Positions 53,451-61,714 of a DNA stretch of 64,000 nt are shown piece by piece. This DNA comes from an uncultured Colwellia sp. (GTDB taxonomy: Bacteria; Pseudomonadota; Gammaproteobacteria; Enterobacterales; Alteromonadaceae). Position 1 is the stretch's first letter. Each line of letters starts with the position of its first letter. The position numbers and the translations under genes were made by a program. The notes under the pieces were generated by a model. It was not told where the DNA came from. It did no database searches and saw only the letters and a program-made list of their open reading frames with translations. Location of the stretch: the NCBI GenBank assembly GCA_913062815.1, contig CAJXWZ010000012.1, positions 62,001 to 126,000 on the forward strand, written 5' to 3'.

Positions 53451-53669
53451 ATGGAACATATAACACTACAAACATCAGGTAATATTTGGAAAATATTGGT
53501 AAAAGTTGGTGATAAAGTAGAAGCAGGGGATGTACTTTTTATTATGGAGGTCATGAAGATGGAAGTTGAGCATGAAGCAACTTGCTCGGGTGTAATACGA
53601 GAAATCCATATTAATGAAGGGGATGAGGGCTTGGATGCTGATATGATTGCAATAAGCATTGAGCCATAG
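53451..53669 (+). CDS. Stand-alone biotin carboxyl carrier protein (72 aa)
   Basis: LFIMEVMKMEVEHEATCSGVIREIHINEGDEG; VMKM biotinylation motif, predicted K36. Confidence 0.93.
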   Translation: MEHITLQTSGNIWKILVKVGDKVEAGDVLFIMEVMKMEVEHEATCSGVIREIHINEGDEGLDADMIAISIEP

Positions 53670-53821
53670 TGAGAATTAAACAACTATAAAGTTTGGGCAT
53701 TATTTGTCTAAAAGGTAAATCAAAAGCGTCAAAAGTCGCTTTTGATTTCGCTAATTTTTAATATCGTGTAAGTTGTAAGGAGGGTTTATATTTAATTCTA
53801 AAAATAGAAAGCGAGAATAAA

Positions 53822-54856
53822 ATGAAATGGTATTTTATCAATTTTTTTATAATTACAACTTTGCTTTGTACTTTTGCAGAAACTGCTATAGGGGAAAGTT
53901 CATACCTTGTAATTTCAGATGGGAAAAAGATCCATTACTCTCTTTTAAAAAAAACATCAAAAACATGGAAAATTTGTGCATTATTGCCAAATGGCAGGGA
54001 CAAATACTGGTGGGGAGTTTCACATGTATTGAACACTCAAGCTGAAAAATTGAAAGTTAACCTTGCCGTTTATGATGCCGGAAGCTACAACAATATTGAT
54101 TTACAAAAAAAACAACTAAAGCAATGTGAAGATGAAAGTGCCGATGCATTTATAATTGCCGCGGTTGATCCTGAAAAACTAAATTATGAAATAGATAGGT
54201 TAATTGGCCAAGGAAAAATTGTTATTGATTTAATTAATGGTATTGAAAATCCAAATATAACTTCTCATTCAATAGTATCATGGTCAAATGTTGGAAAACT
54301 TGCATTTGATAGTATCATTCAAATTGAAAATGATAGAGAAATCAGCATAGGAGTACTTCCTGGACCTAAAGACTCAAAATGGGTTGAAAGTACTTTTCAA
54401 GCTATTATTAAATCCGCAGAGTTATATCCAAATGTGAAATTGATAAATATAGGTTATGGAGCTACAGAGGCTGGAGAGCAAGCTAGTTTAATAAGGACTT
54501 TTTTTGCAGAAAATAGCGTAGATTATGTTATTTCGAATGCTGTTGCAGCAAATATTATGGTTCATTATAATTCGTTATACGGTGACAACGTTAAGATTAT
54601 TTCTTTTTATTCGAATTTAGAAACGATAGAAAATTTAAAAAATAAATATATAGATGTCACTATCACTGACTTCCCTTTAATTCAGGCAAAGCTAGCCATT
54701 GATTCAGCAATTCGAGCATTAGGAGGAGAAAAAATCCCTTCGGTCATTAGTCCTACAATAAAAGCATTAAAAAATAATAATTTGTCAGAGAGTGATATTC
54801 AAGGAACTTTAAGTACAGGTAAGTGGCTAATCAGAAAAGAATTTACCAAAAACTGA
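53822..54856 (+). CDS. TorT-like periplasmic binding protein, orphan
   Basis: Signal peptide; WKICALLPNGRDKYWWGVSHVLNTQAEKL, VGVLPGPKDSKWVE-type motif. Confidence 0.78.
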   Translation: MKWYFINFFIITTLLCTFAETAIGESSYLVISDGKKIHYSLLKKTSKTWKICALLPNGRDKYWWGVSHVLNTQAEKLKVNLAVYDAGSYNNIDLQKKQLKQCEDESADAFIIAAVDPEKLNYEIDRLIGQGKIVIDLINGIENPNITSHSIVSWSNVGKLAFDSIIQIENDREISIGVLPGPKDSKWVESTFQAIIKSAELYPNVKLINIGYGATEAGEQASLIRTFFAENSVDYVISNAVAANIMVHYNSLYGDNVKIISFYSNLETIENLKNKYIDVTITDFPLIQAKLAIDSAIRALGGEKIPSVISPTIKALKNNNLSESDIQGTLSTGKWLIRKEFTKN

Positions 54857-54960
54857 TATAAATCATTGCTAGATAATCCTGATTTTAAATTATAAAAATT
54901 ACTCTTAGGCGGGGATAATCCACCTTAGAAGAAGGCATTAAATCTTTAAGGAGACCTGTT

Positions 54961-55251
54961 ATAATATCAAACAGACCAAAGGCTAAAGCAACCCTTCAGA
55001 TTGATAATGTGCGTGCCATTATCACCGAGTGGAGGTTTTCTCCTGGGGCTGAGACCGGTTGGCACAAGCATGGTTACGACTATATTGTCGTTCCAAGCAT
55101 GGAAGGAAAACTTCTTATCGAAACTAGCGAAGGTGAAAATGTCGCAGAGCTTGAAGCTGGGCAATCGTATTATAGGTCTGCTGGTGTCGAGCATGATGTC
55201 GTGAATGCTAACGATTATGAATTCTCCTTTGTGGAAATAGAGTTAAAATAG
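54961..55251 (+). CDS. Cupin-domain protein (start codon uncertain)
   Basis: Coding frame continuous from 54961 (ISNRPKAKATLQIDNVRAIITEWRFSPGAETGWHKHGYDYIVVP); SD AAGGAG at 54948-54953; ORF track start is GTG 55009. Confidence 0.75.
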   Translation: MISNRPKAKATLQIDNVRAIITEWRFSPGAETGWHKHGYDYIVVPSMEGKLLIETSEGENVAELEAGQSYYRSAGVEHDVVNANDYEFSFVEIELK

Positions 55252-55694
55252 AAATTTAACAAAGCCAATCTAAAGGACCTTCTCGATATGCTCCGGTGGT
55301 CTCTGTTGACCATGTTATAAATCTCAATAATTATTTTATCTTTCTATCTCGCTCAGGGGGCGAAACCGCCATAGAATTAATACTCTAAATTCGTTTAAAA
55401 CTTGAGTGATTCCAATGTCCGCTTTGGGGATTCGATACCTAACACCATGCAGAAATCTTAAATATAATTTCAGTTGTAAGTGGATGTGAGGTTTTAAGTG
55501 AAAATTGCAGTTTTAGACTTAAACTTAACATCAAATGATGGAAGCTCTTCGGCAGTAATGTAATTAGCTTGAAGCCTTTTGTCATACATAGATTAACCTT
55601 GCTACTTAGAATCATTAGATAAAGTCTAGGCTGCTACAAACTAAATCTTATGTTCCGTCTTCAAAAGACGGATGAATCATAGGTATCCAATTTT

Positions 55695-55728
55695 AATAGC
55701 CCTTAATATATAGTATTGAAGGGCTATT
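55695..55728 (-). terminator. Terminator downstream of the rep/alpA-side minus-strand genes
   Basis: AATAGCCCTT ... AAGGGCTATT. Confidence 0.65.
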
Positions 55729-55743
55729 TATTAAAAGAATATG

Positions 55744-56259
55744 TTAAATCTTTTTCAATCTCGATTGAACAGACGATATTTCAACAATGCAGCGTTTATA
55801 AATGTCACCAATTTTTCCTGCTTTGGAAACTCGAGGACCACTTAAATACACATGGTTATTTCTCTCTAAACTCGCTTCTTTGACCGATAAAGCACAATAC
55901 CAACCATTGTTGTCAGTAAATTCAATAATATCTCCGAAATCGATATTACATACTTTTAAAGCGAATTTGGAAGACGTTAGATTAGATTCTTCTACAAGTA
56001 GATCAGACAGTACATAGAGTTGGTTCACGACCAAATACAGTTGATTTACAATCTTTAGGGCCTCAGGTGATGCTATATCTTTTTCCAACCACTTAAGTGC
56101 TTCTATTCCACTTATAAACTCCTGAATATGTCCGTAATTATTTTCAAAATCGCTTGATTCATTACTTGCATTTTTCATTTCTAACTCAAGTTTTTCTATA
56201 TGCAACATGTCTTCTTTCAGGTTGTCTTTAATAAGGTCTAAATTTTCTAACTTAATCAT
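55744..56259 (-). CDS. Hypothetical protein (overlaps end of rep-like gene)
   Basis: 171 aa; last codons of the rep-like gene overlap its start, suggesting translational coupling. Confidence 0.65.
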   Translation of the reverse strand: MIKLENLDLIKDNLKEDMLHIEKLELEMKNASNESSDFENNYGHIQEFISGIEALKWLEKDIASPEALKIVNQLYLVVNQLYVLSDLLVEESNLTSSKFALKVCNIDFGDIIEFTDNNGWYCALSVKEASLERNNHVYLSGPRVSKAGKIGDIYKRCIVEISSVQSRLKKI

Positions 56260-57244
56260 GACTTTTCCTTTTGCTGTTCATATTATTTTGATCAAAGAAC
56301 TCTACTAATTCTTGTCTTATTTTTTTCAGAGTTATTTCCTCAGGTAATATCACTCCTGATGGATTGCCATCTCTAACCAGCAGGTTTAGTGTTTCAGAAT
56401 CACTTCCTAAAACGTCTCTAATTAGCCTTAATGTTCGTCCTCTTTGCTTACGAGTACACTCTATTTTTTGACTAATGGTCGTGGCAGTTTGAATAGCAGT
56501 AATTCGTTCAATTGAAATTGGAGTCACATTTTTTAATAGTTTTCTATGAGCTTTGGGGTAAGCATCTAAAAAAATACCGTCCGGATTATTTATAGCGGAC
56601 AGAGAAATCCTGATTTTCCCCTGGTTTCTTAAAGTTAACTCATGTCTTACCCATTTTTTGTAATACAGGTGGTAGGACGGAAGTTTTTGTTCTGCAGACT
56701 TATCATAGATTCTAAGTAATTTGTACGAATTGAGGCTACCAATGTACAAAGTTCTTCCTGATGAGAGGTATGTTTTTTTCTGCGGCCTAATTCCTTTAGT
56801 TGAATCATATTGGCCTGCGCTATAGTCTTGTCCGGCTCTTCGTAAGTTATATTTTCCAGTTATGTCGTCAAAACAAATATCAATGCGCCTAATAATTGCC
56901 TGGTGATTTTTACATAGGTCACTAATACATTTAAATCCTTGTGAGTTTAGATTTATTTTCTCACACTGTGCACCATTAAGTTCCAGCTTTATGCATAACC
57001 GCTTAGTACTAAATTTAATACTTCCAGCGGACCTCTTTTTTGAAAGCGAAGAGTGAGAATATAGTAAATAGCCCTTATCAAAAAATGTCATTGAATATGG
57101 CTTTTTACTACTTATTCGAACTCCGTATTGTGTCAATATTTCAATGATCTGCTTTTCCAATAGAATTAAATCCTTTGTTGATTCTTTTCTGAGTTCAATC
57201 GATAGATGATCGATCTTGGTAATATTTCTTATACTATTTGTCAT
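56252..57244 (-). CDS. Rep_trans/RstA-like replication initiation protein
   Basis: IIRRIDICFDDITGKYNLRRAGQDY, KKTYLSSGRTLYIGSLNSYKLLRIYDKSAEQK, YYKKWVRHELTLRNQG. Confidence 0.8.
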   Translation of the reverse strand: MTNSIRNITKIDHLSIELRKESTKDLILLEKQIIEILTQYGVRISSKKPYSMTFFDKGYLLYSHSSLSKKRSAGSIKFSTKRLCIKLELNGAQCEKINLNSQGFKCISDLCKNHQAIIRRIDICFDDITGKYNLRRAGQDYSAGQYDSTKGIRPQKKTYLSSGRTLYIGSLNSYKLLRIYDKSAEQKLPSYHLYYKKWVRHELTLRNQGKIRISLSAINNPDGIFLDAYPKAHRKLLKNVTPISIERITAIQTATTISQKIECTRKQRGRTLRLIRDVLGSDSETLNLLVRDGNPSGVILPEEITLKKIRQELVEFFDQNNMNSKRKSHD

Positions 57245-57331
57245 AATAATCTCATTGAATGAATTACATTAATTTGATGATTTTATTGACATTAAATCTT
57301 GAGTAGAATGGTTTAATGTCAGCCTTATTAT

Positions 57332-57520
57332 CTAGTCATTAGCTGCTGAACTTTTGATGTGGTCTTGCATCCATTGCTCTACAGAGTCGCTATTCCATAC
57401 CACCGCTCGAGCACCTATTTTTATATTTTGAGGAAATCGGCCATCCTTCATCATTGCGTAGATGGAGCTTTTCTTGAAGCCAGTTAGTTCTTCAACATAA
57501 GGCAATTTTATGAATTTCAT
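57332..57520 (-). CDS. AlpA family (helix-turn-helix) regulator/excisionase
   Basis: MKFIKLPYVEELTGFKKSSIYAMMKDGRFPQNIKIGARAVVWNSDSVEQWMQDHI. Confidence 0.9.
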   Translation of the reverse strand: MKFIKLPYVEELTGFKKSSIYAMMKDGRFPQNIKIGARAVVWNSDSVEQWMQDHIKSSAAND

Positions 57521-57612
57521 TATTTTTCTCCAGGGGGCAAAAGCCCCTTTATTCACAATAAATAAATTTTTAAGTTGTAATAGATTTTTGGGTTGTAGTT
57601 AATTCACATTAA

Positions 57613-57981
57613 CTATGGAAAGAGATAGGTGTAAAAGCTGGAGTTGCTACGCTCTGTAATTGTTCTGAACATTGAAATGCTTACTGATATGGCTAAGTAA
57701 TTGCGTAAGCAACCTTCTTCTTCATGTATTGGTTTTAGAGTGACATCTTTTCTCAATTCTATTGAAGTTTGAAGGCAATCGAAGTATTTCTTTTTGTTCG
57801 AACTGTCAGAGCTTGCTACTAGAACATCTGAAATTAGATACCTCAGTAAAATTTGATCAGAAATGAGTCCTAATTTATTTTGCTCAAAATAATAGCTTAG
57901 CTCTTCATAATTAAAACGAATTTGAGGACCTAGAAATCCTTCGGGTAGTAATGTTATTCGATTAAAGCTCATTTTATCCAA
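57613..57981 (-). CDS. Hypothetical protein
   Basis: 122 aa ORF collinear with the other island minus-strand genes. Confidence 0.5.
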   Translation of the reverse strand: MDKMSFNRITLLPEGFLGPQIRFNYEELSYYFEQNKLGLISDQILLRYLISDVLVASSDSSNKKKYFDCLQTSIELRKDVTLKPIHEEEGCLRNYLAISVSISMFRTITERSNSSFYTYLFP

Positions 57982-58116
57982 CTATTGTAACGTTCAAACA
58001 GATCTTATTAAGTCCAAGATGGCCCAACTACGAAAGATGATAAAGAGGGTGCTAAAAAATTGAAAAGATTTTTTTGAGCTGTTTAGTTAAATGTCTATTG
58101 TTCAAGAGATATACTT

Positions 58117-58257
58117 TGATCAATTTTTCTAATAGTTATAATGATCAAATTTTAGTTTTAAGCTAATACATTGTTAATATGAAGGTTATGATGTTTTTGA
58201 TCAGCTCTTTGATTGTTTGGTTAGAAGATGTAATCTCAAAGTCAAAGTATTTGATCA
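58117..58257. repeat. Cluster of four TGATCA palindromes
   Basis: TGATCA at 58117, 58142, 58199 and 58252 in AT-rich sequence between two island genes. Confidence 0.55.
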
Positions 58258-58574
58258 GTTTTTAAGTATCCATTCACGGTTCTTGTAATAAACTTCCTAG
58301 ATAAATTATTTTTTTTAATTCTCTCGTTAAACTCAATTGTCCCTTGGTATCTTTTTTTATGAGCAACATAATCCATAGATATTTCCCCAAAAAGATTCTC
58401 ATCACGAAGTTTAACCTCTTCCAACTGTTCAAAGCATAAAGCTCTATATTCAAAACGGGTTAGTTGGATTTCCAGTGGGATACCAAACAGAACTTTTGCT
58501 CTTCCGCCATGCCTAAGTGCATTAGTGTTTCCTTTAGGTGCGCCAGCACCTGGACGTTTTCCACCTCTTGGCAT
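58242..58574 (-). CDS. Hypothetical protein with phage-type basic Gly-rich N-terminus
   Basis: MPRGGKRPGAGAPKGNTNALRHGG, an N-terminal motif common in phage-associated small terminase-like proteins. Confidence 0.65.
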   Translation of the reverse strand: MPRGGKRPGAGAPKGNTNALRHGGRAKVLFGIPLEIQLTRFEYRALCFEQLEEVKLRDENLFGEISMDYVAHKKRYQGTIEFNERIKKNNLSRKFITRTVNGYLKTDQIL

Positions 58575-58723
58575 TTCTTCCTCACATCAATTAGATTAAA
58601 AAAATAAGGTATCACAGGTTGTTAATTTGTCTGAATTTAACTGAAGAATTATTCTTTAGCTTGTTGATATTTCGAATTTAATACAAGATACTCTCGTGTA
58701 AATTAAAAAATAATTAAAACAGT

Positions 58724-59725
58724 ATGGATACAGTTATGTCTAACCCTTGTGACTATATAAGTGAACAAATTTCTTTAAGTGCTCACGAAACAAAATTACT
58801 AATAAGTTATTCTAGCTTTAACTTTGAGAAGGTATTAACACAAAGTAAAGGAGATATTTTAATTTCCACATATACTCCTCCTAGTGGGGACTCTATTCGC
58901 CGGGTTTTGGTTAGCATGGGAGTGCGGCCAATGAAACCTAAAAGAAAACTAAGTTTATTTTGTGATTATGAAGCAAATTTTAAACTTTCATATTATTTAG
59001 GAGAGCTTAAAAGGTCTCTTGATGAGTATTTTGAAACTTCAATCTATTTGTGCACTCGAAATCATTCAAAATTAGTAGTATCCGACGACTTAGTCTACAT
59101 TGGCTCGGCAAACTTTGGTGAATCTACATCAACTAGAATAGAAGCTGGAGTCACTTTGAGCATTGAAGAATGTAGTAACCTTAGAGAAAAAATATACGAT
59201 ACTTTCAGACCAATATCTATAAACTTAGACTCGTTGAGGGGGGATCGATTATTGACGAAAAATTTTTTAAGTTCATGTTCCGAAGTTATTAGTTGTGTAG
59301 ACTCGTTAGTTTCGGAAATGGAAAATCGCTTGTTAACGCCCGATGAGATAAATAAGATAAGAGACAAATTCACAGACATACTCTTCACCATAAGATTAGT
59401 TGAACCTAGATTTTTAACAAATTTTTTCAACATCGAACATCTAGATTTTTATTTAAAAACCTCTTTTATGCCGGTAAAAAAGGTTCATCGCGAATACCTC
59501 AATTATATTGAAAGTAAGAGTGAAGAGCTTAGGTATGAATTACATAATTTGACGATGGATGATTTGGAGCGCCGTATTCCATTTATATTAGAGGAAACTG
59601 AAAAATATAATGAAAAATTAGAAGTTGATATGGGAGTAGCTGAATATAATTTAACGGAGACGTTCAATATCATTGCATCTACATGCACTTTGTTTAAGAA
59701 ATTGGAGTCTAAAAGGTACAAATAG
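58724..59725 (+). CDS. Phospholipase D-like (HKD motif) protein
   Basis: One clear HKD-like motif HSKLVVSDDLVYIGSANFGE plus alpha-helical C-terminus with no recognisable domain. Confidence 0.75.
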   Translation: MDTVMSNPCDYISEQISLSAHETKLLISYSSFNFEKVLTQSKGDILISTYTPPSGDSIRRVLVSMGVRPMKPKRKLSLFCDYEANFKLSYYLGELKRSLDEYFETSIYLCTRNHSKLVVSDDLVYIGSANFGESTSTRIEAGVTLSIEECSNLREKIYDTFRPISINLDSLRGDRLLTKNFLSSCSEVISCVDSLVSEMENRLLTPDEINKIRDKFTDILFTIRLVEPRFLTNFFNIEHLDFYLKTSFMPVKKVHREYLNYIESKSEELRYELHNLTMDDLERRIPFILEETEKYNEKLEVDMGVAEYNLTETFNIIASTCTLFKKLESKRYK

Positions 59726-59919
59726 GTTAAAAGTGATAACAGAGTATTAAGAAACGTCCGATTGATTTCATTATGCAAATGAACATCGACAGCAAATAGC
59801 TGTAGAAATGAAGAAAAACCAAACAAGCCTATGTATAACATAGCTGTAGGTTTAATAGTTAAAAAGAAGTAGTGAAAAATTCGGATGTTTTATGAATAAA
59901 TCGAAATAAGTGATTTATG

Positions 59920-59943
59920 TTTTTAGTAACACTGTAAGTAACA
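59920..59943. promoter_or_regulatory. Right-end copies of the TTTTTAGTAACAC arm-like repeat
   Basis: TTTTTAGTAACAC at 59920-59932, exact 13-bp match to 41101-41113, followed by AAGTAACAT at 59936. Confidence 0.6.
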
Positions 59944-59998
59944 TTTTGCTTGCATGTTTCTGTTTAATTTTATATTTATCAGTGTGTTATTTTTTATA

Positions 59999-60022
59999 TT
60001 CAAATCACAGAGGGGCCACCAT
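59999..60022 (+). repeat. attR (tRNA-Ile2 3'-end fragment)
   Basis: 24-bp exact match to 40958-40981. Confidence 0.92.
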
Positions 60023-60250
60023 ATTAACTGCTTTTCCTAGTAAGTAACTACAAACATAATTCTGTCGGTGTCATTCAGGTGTCACTTCAAAATATTCTTC
60101 TAACGATTAAACTTGTTAATGTTTAAGCTCTTTATTACTTTAAATATGATTGTTCTATTCTGCAGTAGTTAAAATAATCACAACAGCGTTTTTGTGCTCT
60201 ATTCCTACCTCCTGCTAAACTTCTCATGGCTCATGCCTGCATACCCAGTT

Positions 60251-60529
60251 TTACTCGGCCAAGAATTCCGGTCGCCCGATCACCTTATTTCCGAACACTC
60301 GGCCATGGGTATTCCAATTAACCCGTTCACGCATTTTTTGTTCACTAATGAAGGTTTGTTGATCAAACGGCATAAATTTAGTTAAGAAGTTTAATCTCTG
60401 AACAGGGTCTTTAATTTCTGCGGGTGTTGTTGGTAAATTGACTAACTCATTTTGAATAGCTTGGTTGATTAAATGCCTGATATCCCCACTCATGTATTTA
60501 CTGGTAGGTGTTTTGTTAGCTGCTGTCAT
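60251..60529 (-). CDS. Hypothetical protein
   Basis: 92 aa ORF starting ATG, plausible composition; no recognised family. Confidence 0.45.
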   Translation of the reverse strand: MTAANKTPTSKYMSGDIRHLINQAIQNELVNLPTTPAEIKDPVQRLNFLTKFMPFDQQTFISEQKMRERVNWNTHGRVFGNKVIGRPEFLAE

Positions 60530-60837
60530 ATTAAAATCTATATTGTAATGATAAGTTTACAGTGTGTCATTTTTATCTTGTACGAAAAACAGGCTTAACT
60601 TACTACTTTTATTAGGTGCTTATGGGGTGAATTGCTCTACGCTAGATCTGCCTTGTTAATTCAATGGTATCAATAATGGTTGCTTGCTGTGAGGAATTAG
60701 GCAGGAATGTATTTGTTAAATAAATGTAATAAATAGAGCTGGTTACGGACTAAAGTGTGTCGGACTATTTTACAGTTCCATCATTAATATATTGTTGGAT
60801 TCTACTATCGCACTGAAATATCAAGCTTTATTAAAAG

Positions 60838-60853
60838 CGGTATACTTATTGCT
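60838..60853 (+). promoter_or_regulatory. Candidate sigma-54 promoter (GG-N10-GC) of the PEP-CTERM gene
   Basis: CGGTATACTTATTGCT: GG at 60839-60840, GC at 60851-60852, TTGC at the -12 element; about 64 bp upstream of ATG. Confidence 0.4.
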
Positions 60854-60916
60854 CCATTAGGGTACCTATAAAAAATACCTATCTATTTTCAAGAATGTAT
60901 TATTAAGGAAAAAACA

Positions 60917-61576
60917 ATGAATATAAAAATGTTAAAAGCGACTGTTGCTGGATTGATTCTATCTGTTAGTGGTTTTGCTAATGCTGGGCTGATCACTATC
61001 GATGGAGGTTTGGACAATCAAGGAGGAGATTGTACTTTCGCTTGTGTGGCTTTATATCAACAAGTTTATGATAACTCTTTATTTTCTAACACTTTGGATA
61101 TAACTGGTATCAGTTTTATCTCTTCCGGTGGTAGCTTTTCGGCAAATAACTCATGGGAATTATCCTTATCAATTAGTAATTTCAATGTTAATGCTTTAAC
61201 TAATGATTTCAATAATAACATTGGTTTACAAAGTATGATTTTCTCAACTGAAAGTTTTAATGATTCATATATAGATGGTGACCTAATTACTTTTAACGGT
61301 TTATTTAATTACAATCCAAATGATGGTGACTTATTGTTAAGTATACGTGCTCTTGGTGATTCACCATGGTCTCATACAGTTTACTATAACAGATCCAGTG
61401 ATGCTGAATTCAGCAGAACATATAACTTTTCAAATACACCTCAATCTATGAGTGTTGGTAATAATTACGGTAATGTTACTTTGTTTGATACTCAACCTGT
61501 TCCTGAACCTTCTACCCTTGCCATCTTCGCATTAGGTATTATGGGTTTAGCATCACGTAGATTCAAAAAACAGTAA
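60917..61576 (+). CDS. PEP-CTERM sorting-domain exported protein
   Basis: Signal peptide; C-terminal PVPEPSTLAIFALGIMGLASRRFKKQ. Confidence 0.93.
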   Translation: MNIKMLKATVAGLILSVSGFANAGLITIDGGLDNQGGDCTFACVALYQQVYDNSLFSNTLDITGISFISSGGSFSANNSWELSLSISNFNVNALTNDFNNNIGLQSMIFSTESFNDSYIDGDLITFNGLFNYNPNDGDLLLSIRALGDSPWSHTVYYNRSSDAEFSRTYNFSNTPQSMSVGNNYGNVTLFDTQPVPEPSTLAIFALGIMGLASRRFKKQ

Positions 61577-61622
61577 GTTAATCTGTTTCATACTCTTACA
61601 TTCAAGTAATGAGTAAAACATT

Positions 61623-61662
61623 AAGCACCATTTATCTTTAATAAGTAATTGGTGCTTTTTTA
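61623..61662 (+). terminator. Terminator after PEP-CTERM gene
   Basis: AAGCACCA ... TGGTGCTT followed by TTTTT. Confidence 0.65.
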
Positions 61663-61714
61663 TTGTCTAAAGAAAGTTAATCCTATTTTATACCAAGCTA
61701 ATACATGCGGAAAA

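Larger units (their letters stand above)
40958..60022. mobile_element. Integrated genomic island/phage-satellite-like element in tRNA-Ile2(CAT)
   Basis: Exact 24-bp repeat TTCAAATCACAGAGGGGCCACCAT at 40958-40981 and 59999-60022, tRNA-adjacent integrase, internal AlpA and Rep_trans genes. Confidence 0.93.

Noticed and set aside
53827-54045. 72-aa ORF in another frame of the TorT-like gene
   Set aside because: Overlaps a coherent signal-peptide-bearing protein in the proper frame
55655-55671. CCGTCTT-CAA-AAGACGG hairpin as a terminator or CRISPR-like repeat
   Set aside because: Single copy and no U-tract; no CRISPR array found anywhere in the window
59095-59433. 112-aa minus-strand ORF inside the PLD-like gene
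   Set aside because: Antisense shadow of the HKD-coding region
59503-59841. 112-aa minus-strand ORF overlapping the PLD-like gene end
   Set aside because: Mostly antisense to the stronger plus-strand ORF; no RBS or motif support
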